Translations under genes and position numbers: made by a program
The notes under the pieces: generated by a model
The model's input: only the letters and a program-made list of their open reading frames with translations
The model's database searches: none
What the model was told of the DNA's origin: nothing
Shown here: positions 33,633 to 41,955 of the stretch, piece after piece
Layout of the letters: each line of letters starts with the position of its first letter
Position numbering within the stretch: the first letter of the stretch is position 1
From: Streptomyces griseoluteus
GTDB taxonomy: Bacteria > Actinomycetota > Actinomycetes > Streptomycetales > Streptomycetaceae
Direction of reading: 5' to 3'
Assembly: GCF_004784465.1 (NCBI RefSeq)
Contig: NZ_SRRU01000014.1
Span: 1-64,000, forward strand
DNA length: 64,000 bases

Positions 33633-34487
33633 ATGACGTCACCGGCCCCCCAGGAGTTCACCGTCACCCAGGCCACCCTGGACGACTGGCCGGTGATCAG
33701 CGGCTGGGCGGCGGCCGAAGGCTGGAATCCGGGACTCTCCGACGGCCCCGCCTTCTTCGCCCAGGACCCCGAGGGCTTCTTCCTGGGCCGTATCGACGGC
33801 GACCCGGTGTCCGCGATCTCCGTCGTCAACTACGGCACGGAGTACGCCTTCCTCGGCTGCTACCTCGTCCGCCCCGACCTGCGCGGCCACGGTTATGGCC
33901 TCACCACCTGGAAGACCGCGCTCGCCCACGCGGGCGAGCGCACCGTCGGCCTGGACGGCGTCGTCGACCAGCAGGGCAACTACCGCCGCTCCGGCTTCGA
34001 ACTCGCCCACCGCACCGCCCGCTACACCGGCGCCGCCCCGGCGGCCGAGCCGCCCACCGGAGTCCGCCACGCCCAGCCCGGCGACCTCGACGCCATCACC
34101 CGCTACGACAGCGAGTGCACCCCGGCCGACCGCCCCCGCTTCCTCGCCGAGTGGCTCACCGCCCCCGGCCACCACACCTACGTACGCCATGACGGCGAGC
34201 ACCTCACCGGCTACGGCGTGATCCGCCCCGGCGCGGACAGCCTGCGCATCGGCCCCCTCTTCGCCGACACCCCCGAGGACGCGCGCGCCCTGTTCGCCGC
34301 CCTCACCGCCGACCACACCGGACGGCAGATCGCCATCGACGTACCCGAGCCGAACAAGGCGGGCGTCGAGATGGCCCTCGCGGCGGGGCTCACCCCTTCC
34401 TTCGAGACCGCCCGCATGTACACCGGCCCGGTCCGCGAGCACGCCGCCGAGCGGGTTTTCGGCATCACCACGCTCGAACTCGGCTGA
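33633..34487 (+). CDS. GNAT N-acetyltransferase with C-terminal second domain
   Basis: This protein of 284 residues has an N-terminal GNAT domain at about 8-135, with the acetyl-CoA loop VRPDLRGHGYGLTTW. It is followed by a C-terminal domain at about 145-280 of the acetyltransferase-18 type that often completes the active site. Acceptor substrate unknown. ATG 33633 is preferred (GGAG at 33622). It is followed by another GNAT gene 62 bases on, and they may be co-transcribed. Confidence 0.88.
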   Translation: MTSPAPQEFTVTQATLDDWPVISGWAAAEGWNPGLSDGPAFFAQDPEGFFLGRIDGDPVSAISVVNYGTEYAFLGCYLVRPDLRGHGYGLTTWKTALAHAGERTVGLDGVVDQQGNYRRSGFELAHRTARYTGAAPAAEPPTGVRHAQPGDLDAITRYDSECTPADRPRFLAEWLTAPGHHTYVRHDGEHLTGYGVIRPGADSLRIGPLFADTPEDARALFAALTADHTGRQIAIDVPEPNKAGVEMALAAGLTPSFETARMYTGPVREHAAERVFGITTLELG

Positions 34488-34549
34488 CCGCGGAGCTGGT
34501 TCGGGGTAATTCCGTTGCCCGGTCCCGGCCCGGATGCTGGAGTGACCGC

Positions 34550-35326
34550 ATGGATCACGCCGCGGTACTCGCCCGCTACGACCTCGAGATGCGGCAGAAC
34601 GCCCGCCCCGACGCGCCCGGCGCCCGGATCGAGCGGGCGGGCGCCGTGGTGCGCCAGGTCGCGGGCGAGCGGGGCTGGAACGGCGTCGTCTGGTCCGGCC
34701 TCGACGCGGCCGGAGCCGATCGCGCGATCGCGGAGCAGATCGCGTACTTCACGGACCTGGGCCGGGACTTCGAATGGAAGCTCTACGGCCACGACGGGCC
34801 GGAGGATCTGGGCGAGCGTCTGATCGCGGCGGGGTTCCGGGCCGAGGACCCCGAGACTTTGATGGTCGGCGCGATCGCGGACCTCACCCTGGAGGAACGG
34901 CTCCCGGACGGCGTCCGCCTGGTCCGGGCCGCCGACGCGGCCGGCGTCGACCTCGTGGTGACGGTGCACGAGAGGGTGTTCGGCACCGACGGCACCGCCC
35001 TGCGCGACCATCTCCTGGCCCGGCTCGCGGCCGACCCCGGTACGGTCCTCGCCGTCGTCGCGCTGGCCGCGGACGAGCCGGTGGCCTCCGCCCGGCTGGA
35101 GCTGGTGCCGGGCGGAGACTTCGCCGGACTCTGGGGCGGCGGCACCGTCGCGGAGTGGCGGGGCCGGGGCCTGTACCGCGCCCTGGTCGCCCATCGCACC
35201 CGCGTCGCCGCCGCCCACGGCTGCCGTCATGTCCAGGTGGACGCCTCCGCCATGAGCCGTCCCGTCCTGGAGCGCCTCGGGCTGCATGCCCTGACCACCA
35301 CGACGCCGTATCTGTACGAGAGGTGA
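34550..35326 (+). CDS. GNAT N-acetyltransferase
   Basis: This 258-residue protein has an N-terminal half (about 1-110) that is helical and lacks the acetyl-CoA loop. The C-terminal half is a proper GNAT domain with GGGTVAEWRGRGLYRALVAHR, the R/Q-x-x-G-x-G/A acetyl-CoA loop, and VDASAMSRPVLERLGL. The substrate is unknown. It ends nine bases before the stop of the convergent GlsB-like gene, with no room for a terminator between them. Confidence 0.88.
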   Translation: MDHAAVLARYDLEMRQNARPDAPGARIERAGAVVRQVAGERGWNGVVWSGLDAAGADRAIAEQIAYFTDLGRDFEWKLYGHDGPEDLGERLIAAGFRAEDPETLMVGAIADLTLEERLPDGVRLVRAADAAGVDLVVTVHERVFGTDGTALRDHLLARLAADPGTVLAVVALAADEPVASARLELVPGGDFAGLWGGGTVAEWRGRGLYRALVAHRTRVAAAHGCRHVQVDASAMSRPVLERLGLHALTTTTPYLYER

Positions 35327-35335
35327 CCCTGGGGG

Positions 35336-35602
35336 TCAGCGGCGGCGGCCCACTGTCCGGTCCAGCGCGGCGATGCCGACCGCGGCCAGCGCGATCTGGA
35401 TCAGCCACTCGATCCAGTCCGGCCCGTCGGTGTTCGCGACACCCAGGGCCGCCGCGATGGCCGTTCCCAGGAGTGCGGCCACGATGCCGACGAGGATGGT
35501 GACGATCACGCCGATGTGCTGGCGTCCCGGCACGACCAGCCGTCCGAGCACACCGATCACGATGCCGATGATGACGGCGCTGATGAGTCCTGAAATCTCC
35601 AT
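35336..35602 (-). CDS. GlsB/YeaQ/YmgE family small stress membrane protein
   Basis: This 88-residue protein has three hydrophobic segments (LISAVIIGIVIGVLGRL, IGVIVTILVGIVAALLG and WLIQIALAAVGIAAL) and the family signature GRLVVPGRQ. These transglycosylase-associated or stress-response membrane proteins are widespread, but their biochemical role is unknown. AGGGGTG precedes the ATG. It lies downstream of the exo-glucosaminidase gene on the same strand, 143 bases away, so it may have its own promoter. Confidence 0.9.
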   Translation of the reverse strand: MEISGLISAVIIGIVIGVLGRLVVPGRQHIGVIVTILVGIVAALLGTAIAAALGVANTDGPDWIEWLIQIALAAVGIAALDRTVGRRR

Positions 35603-35745
35603 GTCCACCCCTAGTGGTCTCGGCCCTTGCTGCTGTGCCGTGTGCCCGCTGCCGATGGGGTCACTCCACTCCGGCGCCGCCCCGGCGCACCCGCACCTGG
35701 AGAGTGCCCGTGGCGGCGGCTGTCGACGCGGCTGGAGGCGGGATG

Positions 35746-38544
35746 TCAGGAGGCGGGGACCGTCCGTTCCGGGGTGTTCCACCCGGAGACCCGTACCCGT
35801 GGTGCCGAGCCGCACAGGTCCGCCGTGCGGTAGGAGGCGGTGAGCGTCACCGACTCGCCCGGCCAGAGCCCGACCTGGTTGTCCGACCAGCGCACCGGCA
35901 GCACCGGCCGGCCCTTGGTGTCGACCAGATGGACGTCCGTCAGCAGGGCGGGCGTCCGGCCGCCGCCGGTGCGGCGCAGGGTCACCTTCGTGATGGACAG
36001 CGCGCCCGAGGAGCGGGTGGTGGCGGTGGCCGACACCGGCACCCGTGCCATGGCGGAGAGGCCCCTGAGGTCGGCGTAGGCGGTCGTCGGGGTGTAGTAC
36101 CAGTCGGTGTGCGCCCAGTCGAGGGTGTCGGGGAGGGTGGAGAGCCAGTACACGTTCCGGCTCACCTCCCGGCCGTCGGGGCCGGTGAGCACCAGGCGCA
36201 GCAGGTGGGTCCGGGAGGTGCCGCCGACCCTCTCGGGCAGCGTGAACGCGGTGCCGTGCGCACCGTCGCCGGGGACGCGCAGCCCGGTCAGGGTGCGGTC
36301 GTAGCGCGGGGTGCCGTCCGGGTCGAAGAGGGTGGCCCGCGCGGTGAGGCCGGCGGCGGGGGAGTGGTGGTCGTTGACGACGACCACCGAGCGGTCGTCG
36401 TAGGAGTACTGGACGTGCAGTGGCTCGCCCGCTTTCTTGGCACCGAAGTAGGCGCCGTTCTGGTCGAGATAGCGGTCCATGAGCTGCCAGTGCAGCGAGG
36501 TCCAGCCGCTGTTGAGCATCCAGTGGACGATCCCGGTGGCCGGCTTGCCGGCGTCGTGCGCGTTGCGGCGGTACGCCTCGAACTCGGCGCGGACGTTCTC
36601 GTACTGGGCGATCTGCGCCTTGCGCACGTAGTCGGTGAGGCCGGCCGGGGCGCCGTAGCGGGCGGTGAGGGCGTCGTTGTAGAGCTTGAGGGTGGAGAAG
36701 ATCGCCGACGGGGAGCGGTGGTACTGCTTGGCCGCCGGGGTCTTCCACAGGGTGTCCAACTCGGCGGGGGTCATCATCCGGCGCAGGGTGTCCAGGGTGG
36801 GGATGCTGGGGCCCGCGCTGGTCTCGGAGTTGAAGCCGGTGGCGCCGCCCTCGCGCTTGGCGTACCAGTAGGCGGGCGGTACCCAGTCGTAGGGGCCGCT
36901 CATCTTCATGCCCGAACGGCCCAGTTCCGGCGAAGCCTCGTCGGAGGCGGCCGGGACGACGGGGGTGGGCCAGTCGGCCGCTGTCAGCGCGTCCAGGTAG
37001 TTCTTCTCGATCGTGGCGTTCGGTGCCGCGTCACTGCCGATCAGGAAGGAGATGACACTCGGGTGGGCGCGCAGCCGCGCCGCCTCGGCGGCCATGGACG
37101 CCTTCGCCACCGCGTGGTCGTCCGCGTCCCACTTCTCCCCGGAGCCGTCCTCGTTGACCTGGCCCTCCCACTTGTCGCAGCACTCCCAGCCCGGCAGCGT
37201 GAGCACACCGAGCCGGTCGGCCAGGTCGAAGAACTCGTCCGGCTCGATGTGCCCTTCCAGCCGGACCGTGTTCAGCCCGAGGTCGAGGACGTACCGCAGC
37301 CGGTCCTCCACATAGCGCCGGTCCCAGCGCAGGAACTGGTCCGGCGACCAGCCGCCGCCCCGGATCAGCAGCGGGCGCCCGTTGATCCGGTACTGGCGGG
37401 CGCCGTCCTTGTTCAGGGGCGCCCGGACGTCACGGATGCCGAAGGTCTCGTGCGCGCTGTCGGAGACGGCACCGGCGACGGAGGCGGTGAGCCTGAGGTC
37501 GTACAGCGGCTGGCCGCCCATTCCCGCGGGCCACCATACGCGCGGGGACCGCAGGCGCAGGCCGGGGACGTCGGCGGGGGAGAAGGCGATGCTGCGCGAC
37601 TCGTGTGGGGCGAGCGGGACCCGGCGGGCGAGCGTGGTCCCGGCGACGCTGCCGGTGACCAGGGCGGTGACCGCGCGGCCGGTGTCGTTGCGCACCCGTG
37701 CCCTCACGGTCAGGTCGGCGGTCGCCAGCGACGGCACGGCCAGATCGGTCACCACATGGGCGTCGCCCAGCGCGACCGGGCCACCCCGCCGGACCAGGAC
37801 GTCCCGGACCAGCCCCATGTTCTGGTCCGGGGGCGGCTGGAGCCAGTCGAGCCAGCCCATGCTGAGGTCCCGGTCGGGATCGTTGGGCCGGACCCGGAAG
37901 GCGACCGTGTTCCGGCCGGGCCGCACCAGCTGGGTGATGTCCAGCTCGTGTCGCGTGTACGCGCCCTTGACCTGCGCGTCCGTCGCCACCCGGTGGCCGT
38001 TGACGTACACCTCGGCGGCCGGGACGACTCCGCTGAAGTCGAGCCGGGTGCGCCGGGAGGTGTCGTCCACAGTGAAGTCGGAGCGGTACCACCAGGGCAC
38101 CTTGAAGTCGGCCTTCGGAATCTTGCTCAGGTTGGTCGAGCGGAACGGGTCCGGGTAGCGGCCCTCGGCCAGCAGGGCGGCGAGGACCGTGGAGCGGGGG
38201 CCCGCGTGGTGCCAGCCGCGCGCCGGGTAGCCGGGGGAGGAGACGGTGGCCGCCGAGTCGCTCACCTTCGCCGTGGACTGCAGGGCGAAGGAGGCCAGCG
38301 GACTGACCGAGACCGCTGTGTCCGGGACGCGGGTCGCTCCGGGGGCCGGAAGCGGTGCCGGCGCGTGGGCCTTCGGGTCCGCCCGGGCGGTGCCGGTGAG
38401 GGTGCCGATCAGGCCGAGGAACGCGGCGGCCGTGGCGAGGCGGCGGCCGGGGGCGGGGCGAGCGGACAGGGCGGTCTCCAGCCTCGTGAGGTCAAGGAAC
38501 GCTATGGCCCGGCTCAAGCTAGAAAGTGCCGCGAACCCTGTCAA
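35746..38544 (-). CDS. Secreted GH2 exo-beta-D-glucosaminidase (CsxA-like)
   Basis: This large secreted glycosidase has up to 932 residues. The sequence matches exo-chitosanases of GH2: sugar-binding and sandwich domains at the N-terminus, then the barrel with LNTVRLEGHIEPDEFFDLAD and GWECCDKWEGQVNEDGSG. The acid/base residue is Asp in FLIGSDAAPN, where other GH2 enzymes have Glu, and the nucleophile is Glu in GFNSETSAGPSIPT. It removes glucosamine from the non-reducing ends of chitosan oligomers. The open frame begins at TTG 38544, but a CTG at 38469 gives a normal signal peptide (ARPAPGRRLATAAAFLGL) and lies downstream of a likely promoter. Confidence 0.92.
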   Translation of the reverse strand: MTGFAALSSLSRAIAFLDLTRLETALSARPAPGRRLATAAAFLGLIGTLTGTARADPKAHAPAPLPAPGATRVPDTAVSVSPLASFALQSTAKVSDSAATVSSPGYPARGWHHAGPRSTVLAALLAEGRYPDPFRSTNLSKIPKADFKVPWWYRSDFTVDDTSRRTRLDFSGVVPAAEVYVNGHRVATDAQVKGAYTRHELDITQLVRPGRNTVAFRVRPNDPDRDLSMGWLDWLQPPPDQNMGLVRDVLVRRGGPVALGDAHVVTDLAVPSLATADLTVRARVRNDTGRAVTALVTGSVAGTTLARRVPLAPHESRSIAFSPADVPGLRLRSPRVWWPAGMGGQPLYDLRLTASVAGAVSDSAHETFGIRDVRAPLNKDGARQYRINGRPLLIRGGGWSPDQFLRWDRRYVEDRLRYVLDLGLNTVRLEGHIEPDEFFDLADRLGVLTLPGWECCDKWEGQVNEDGSGEKWDADDHAVAKASMAAEAARLRAHPSVISFLIGSDAAPNATIEKNYLDALTAADWPTPVVPAASDEASPELGRSGMKMSGPYDWVPPAYWYAKREGGATGFNSETSAGPSIPTLDTLRRMMTPAELDTLWKTPAAKQYHRSPSAIFSTLKLYNDALTARYGAPAGLTDYVRKAQIAQYENVRAEFEAYRRNAHDAGKPATGIVHWMLNSGWTSLHWQLMDRYLDQNGAYFGAKKAGEPLHVQYSYDDRSVVVVNDHHSPAAGLTARATLFDPDGTPRYDRTLTGLRVPGDGAHGTAFTLPERVGGTSRTHLLRLVLTGPDGREVSRNVYWLSTLPDTLDWAHTDWYYTPTTAYADLRGLSAMARVPVSATATTRSSGALSITKVTLRRTGGGRTPALLTDVHLVDTKGRPVLPVRWSDNQVGLWPGESVTLTASYRTADLCGSAPRVRVSGWNTPERTVPAS
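38516..38544 (-). promoter_or_regulatory. Vegetative promoter of the exo-glucosaminidase gene
   Basis: TTGACA (38539-38544), 17 bases, TAGCTT (38516-38521). The -35 is perfect and the -10 keeps the three most important bases. It lies inside the 5' end of the longest open frame, so the true start is probably downstream. Confidence 0.6.
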
Positions 38545-38581
38545 AGACCTCCGGCCAGGACGCGCCGCCCGCGCGCACGAG

Positions 38582-38611
38582 GAGGCCGGTCCGCTCCGGC
38601 GGACCGGCCTC
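38582..38611 (-). terminator. Terminator of the ECF sigma gene
   Basis: Thirteen-base perfect arms GAGGCCGGTCCGC / GCGGACCGGCCTC with a TCCG loop. The region 38545-38815 holds no other supported feature. Confidence 0.8.
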
Positions 38612-38815
38612 GCGTCCTTCGTTGTCGGTGGGAGTCTGCGTACGGTCCTCCTTCCGTCGAACCGAGCGGACTCGACCGCGTCCGGTGGGCCTGCGGTGGA
38701 GTGCCGCGTATCGCGTATCTGGCTATTCTGCGCCTTTTATTCCCGTATGGGTAGGGGTGTTCGCACAATACTTCGACCGGATTCCGACCCCCGTCCCCCC
38801 TCGTCCGGGTCCCGC

Positions 38816-39442
38816 TCAGACGGCCGCCTCCAGCGGCTCCCGTCGCTCCATGCCGGAGCGCAGGCGGTGCAGGCCCCGGCGGGCGTGGCTCTTTACCGTG
38901 CCGAGCGGCCAGCCCGTGCGGGCGGCGATCTGCGGCTGGGTGAGGTCCTCGTAGAAGGCCAGGTAGAGCACCCGGCGCTGGGCGGCCGGCAGCCGTCCCA
39001 GCTCGCGGCGGACCACAAGCCGGTCGAGCACCGTCTCCGGGTCGGCGGCGGTCTCGGCGCCGAGGGCGGCGCGGGACAGGGACGCGGCCGCAGCCGCGAC
39101 CAGCTCGCCCCGCCGGGCACGTGCCGCCAGCGCGTCGAAGATCTTGCGTCGGGTGATGCCGACGATCCAGCCGCCCAGCGGGCCCCGGTCCGGCCGGTAG
39201 CCCGCACGGCCCCGCCACACCCCGAGGAACACCTGCTGGGTCACGTCCTCCGCCTCACCGGCGTTCCCCAGCGCGCGGCGGGCGAGGGCGTACACCAGCG
39301 AGGACCAGCGCCGGTACACGGCCGCGAGACAGTCCTCGTCCCCCGCGACCAGGCCCCGCGCCAGCTCCTCGTCGTCACAGCCGTCCCCGGCCGGGGCCAC
39401 GGGCGGCGCGGCGGTGGCGGGCGGGGACGGGTACGAGCTCAT
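38816..39442 (-). CDS. ECF-family RNA polymerase sigma factor
   Basis: This 208-residue protein has sigma region 2 at about 40-105 (VYRRWSSLVYALARRALG, AEDVTQQVFLGVW) and region 4 at about 145-195 (LPAAQRRVLYLAFYEDLTQPQIA, GTVKSHARRGLHRLR). The N-terminal 22 residues are Pro/Ala-rich. No zinc-type anti-sigma gene follows. It is divergent from the MerR/B12-type regulator gene, an arrangement like the light-response LitR-LitS pair of Streptomyces as I recall it. An ECF-type promoter lies upstream, suggesting autoregulation. Confidence 0.93.
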   Translation of the reverse strand: MSSYPSPPATAAPPVAPAGDGCDDEELARGLVAGDEDCLAAVYRRWSSLVYALARRALGNAGEAEDVTQQVFLGVWRGRAGYRPDRGPLGGWIVGITRRKIFDALAARARRGELVAAAAASLSRAALGAETAADPETVLDRLVVRRELGRLPAAQRRVLYLAFYEDLTQPQIAARTGWPLGTVKSHARRGLHRLRSGMERREPLEAAV

Positions 39443-39501
39443 GGCCTGGCTCCTCGGGTGGGACGGTCAGGTCATCGTGGGAGCCGGTACCGGGCGCCGA
39501 C

Positions 39502-39528
39502 AACTCGCATCGTTTCTGCGTCGTTCCC
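39502..39528 (-). promoter_or_regulatory. ECF-type promoter of the sigma gene
   Basis: GGGAAC (39523-39528), 18 bases, GTT (39502-39504) on the minus strand, like GGAAT-N18-GTT-type ECF promoters. The transcript would start about 50 bases before the ATG. Confidence 0.5.
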
Positions 39529-39544
39529 GGCGTACAGTCGACGT

Positions 39545-40534
39545 ATGGACGACGAAGCCCCCGGCGCCGGACTGACCACCGGCGCCCTGGCCCGCAGGCT
39601 CGGTGTCTCGCCCACCACTCTGCGGTCCTGGGACCGCCGCTACGGCCTCGGCCCCGCCGCCCGCGCCGACGGCAGACACCGCCGCTGGACCCCGGACGAC
39701 GTGGCTGTGCTGGAGACGATGTGCCGCCTGACCTCATCCGGCGTACCCCCCGCCGAGGCCGCCCGCACCGCCCGCGCCGCCACCCGCCCGCCCGCCGACC
39801 GGACCCCGGCCCCCGCACCCCGCTCCCGCGCCCCCGGCGCCCTGCCGCTGGGCGATGTGCGCCAGGAGTGCAGGGGCCTGGCCCGTGCCGCCGTCCGCCT
39901 GGACGCCCGGGCCGTGGAGGAGCAACTGGACGGGGTGATCACCGAGTACGGCATCACCGTCGCCTGGCAGGACGTGATGGCGCCCGCCCTGCACGCCGTG
40001 GGCCGCAAGTGGGTCTCCTCCGGGGACCGGTACATCGAGGTGGAGCACCTGCTGTCCTGGCAGGTCTCCACCGCCCTGCGCCGCCACACCCCCCGGCTCG
40101 GCCCGCCCGGCACCCCCGGCGCCGGGCCGGTGCTGCTCGCCTGCGCCCCCGACGAACAGCACACCCTCCCGCTGGAGGCCCTCAACGCCGCGCTGGTCCG
40201 GCACGGCGTCCCCACCCGGATGTTCGGCAGCGCCGTCCCCGCCGACGCGCTCACCGCCGCCGTTCGGCGCCTCGGTCCGGCAGCGGTCGTGCTGTGGTCC
40301 CAGTCCCGCGCCACCGCCGGCCTGCCGCTCGCCCGGCATGTCGCGGGCATCGAGTGGGGCGTACGCGGCGCCCGCGGGCAGGCCCTGATGATGCTCGGCG
40401 GCCCCGGCTGGACGGGCCGCTCCAGTCACGGCATGCTCCGCCCGACCGGACTCGCCGACGCCCTCGACACCCTGACCGCCGCCTACGGCACCGAGCCCGG
40501 CCGGGACCTCACTCCAGCCCGCGCGCGTGCCTGA
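39545..40534 (+). CDS. MerR-family regulator with B12-binding domain (LitR/CarH-like)
   Basis: This 329-residue protein has a MerR winged HTH at about 9-75 (TTGALARRLGVSPTTLRSWD, GRHRRWTPDDV). A cobalamin-binding part follows: a four-helix cap at about 105-185 with KWVSSGDRYIEVEHLLSW and a Rossmann-like domain at about 195-320 with the ligand histidine in CAPDEQHTLPL. CarH/LitR proteins hold adenosylcobalamin and release DNA in light. The ATG stands only a few bases after a possible start of transcription. Its end overlaps the convergent photolyase gene by 26 bases. Confidence 0.88.
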   Translation: MDDEAPGAGLTTGALARRLGVSPTTLRSWDRRYGLGPAARADGRHRRWTPDDVAVLETMCRLTSSGVPPAEAARTARAATRPPADRTPAPAPRSRAPGALPLGDVRQECRGLARAAVRLDARAVEEQLDGVITEYGITVAWQDVMAPALHAVGRKWVSSGDRYIEVEHLLSWQVSTALRRHTPRLGPPGTPGAGPVLLACAPDEQHTLPLEALNAALVRHGVPTRMFGSAVPADALTAAVRRLGPAAVVLWSQSRATAGLPLARHVAGIEWGVRGARGQALMMLGGPGWTGRSSHGMLRPTGLADALDTLTAAYGTEPGRDLTPARARA

Positions 40535-41885
40535 ACCGGTCCAGCCCGTCCTTGAGGTCGACGATCGGGTCCGGGTAGTCCCCGAGCTTCGCCCGGTCCG
40601 GCCCGCTCAGCTTCCACGGCTCGTGCACCGCCGCCCCCTCCACGTGCGCCAACTCCTCGACCCAGCGCCGGACATAGGCACCGTCCGGGTCGTACCGCCT
40701 GGCCTGGGCCGTCGGGTTCAGCACCCGGTTGGGGCGGGTGTCGGTGCCCGTGCCGGCCGTCCACTGCCAGTTGAGCTGGTTGTTGGCCACGTCCCCGTCG
40801 ACCAGCAGGTCCAGGAAGTGCCGGGCGCCCACCCGCCAGTCCACGTACAGCGTCTTGGTCAGGAAGCTCGCGGTGAGCAGCCGGCCCCGGTTGTGCATCC
40901 ACCCCTCGTGCCGCAACTGCCGCATCGCCGCGTCCACGACCGGATAGCCGGTACGGCCGTCCCGCCACGCCTGGATGTCCGCCTCGGCCTTCCTGCCGGT
41001 GCGCCAACGGTCGCGCCGGGTGCGGTAGTCGGCGCGGGACGCCTCGGGACGCACCGCCAGCAGCTGCCGGTTGAAGTCCCGCCAGGCGACCTGCCGGACG
41101 AACGCCTCCGCGCCCGCGCCACCCTCCAGCCGTGCCCGGTGCACGAGTTCCACCGGGGAGACGGTGCCGAAGTGCAGGTGCGGGGAGAGCCGGGAGGTGC
41201 CGTCGCCGGCCAGGTCGTCGTGCCGGTCCACGTACGCGTCGATCCCCGCGCGCAGCCAGTCGGCCACCATCCGGCGCCCCGCCACCTCACCGCCCTCCGC
41301 CAGCGCCGGGGAAGTGCCCGGCACCGCGTCGCGGGACGGGAGTTCCCCGGACTTGACGCCCTCCGGCACGCTCACCCTCCGGGGCGCGCCGAGCGGGTCA
41401 CGCTGCGAATGCCCCGACCAGTGGCGGAAGTACGGGGTGAACACGGCGAAGTGGTCCGAGGCCGTCGGGGTCACCGCGCCCGGCTCCACGGCGGCGGTCA
41501 CCGTGTCGTGGACGTGCAGCCTGCGGCCGTCCGCCTCCAGCGCGGTGCGCAGGGCGTGCTCGCGGTGGTGCGCGTAGCCGCTGGCGTCGGCTGCCATGTG
41601 CACCTCGTCGGCGTCCGCCTCGGCCACCACCCTCAGCACCTCGGCCACCACGTCACCGGAGCGCACCACGAGCCGGCCGCCGCGCTCGCGCAGCCCGGCG
41701 TCCAGGTCCCGCAGGCAGTCGGCGAGGAACGCCAGCCGGTTGGGCGCGGCGAACCCCGCGCCGTCGATGCCGTCATCGCGCACGAACAGCGGCACCACCT
41801 GCCGGGTCCCGTCCAGGGCGGCGCGCAGTGGCGGATGGTCGTGCAGACGCAGGTCGGCGGTGAAGAGGACGACCGAGGTGTTCAT
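40509..41885 (-). CDS. phr: Deoxyribodipyrimidine photolyase, class I
   Basis: This 458-residue flavoprotein has an N-terminal antenna domain (SVVLFTADLRLHDHPPLRAAL) and a C-terminal FAD domain with AWRDGRTGYPVVDAAMRQL, HNRGRLLTASFLTK and NNQLNWQWTAGTGTD. It repairs UV cyclobutane dimers with blue light energy. Its place beside a LitR/CarH-like regulator and ECF sigma gene supports light control. Followed upstream on the same strand by the SDR/DUF2867 gene 70 bases away, so the two are probably an operon. Confidence 0.95.
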   Translation of the reverse strand: MNTSVVLFTADLRLHDHPPLRAALDGTRQVVPLFVRDDGIDGAGFAAPNRLAFLADCLRDLDAGLRERGGRLVVRSGDVVAEVLRVVAEADADEVHMAADASGYAHHREHALRTALEADGRRLHVHDTVTAAVEPGAVTPTASDHFAVFTPYFRHWSGHSQRDPLGAPRRVSVPEGVKSGELPSRDAVPGTSPALAEGGEVAGRRMVADWLRAGIDAYVDRHDDLAGDGTSRLSPHLHFGTVSPVELVHRARLEGGAGAEAFVRQVAWRDFNRQLLAVRPEASRADYRTRRDRWRTGRKAEADIQAWRDGRTGYPVVDAAMRQLRHEGWMHNRGRLLTASFLTKTLYVDWRVGARHFLDLLVDGDVANNQLNWQWTAGTGTDTRPNRVLNPTAQARRYDPDGAYVRRWVEELAHVEGAAVHEPWKLSGPDRAKLGDYPDPIVDLKDGLDRFRHARGLE

Positions 41886-41955
41886 CGAACGGCTCCGGAG
41901 CAGGGGATGCTTACGGTGGACTCTTCCGGGCGAGCCCCCCGTATGGACGCGGACG

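Noticed and set aside
35614..38754. A 1046-codon open frame on the plus strand opposite the exo-glucosaminidase gene
   Set aside because: It is a reflection of the third-position GC bias of the GH2 gene. The composition (Gly/Val/Arg/His-rich) shows no domain, and the opposite strand has an unambiguous enzyme.
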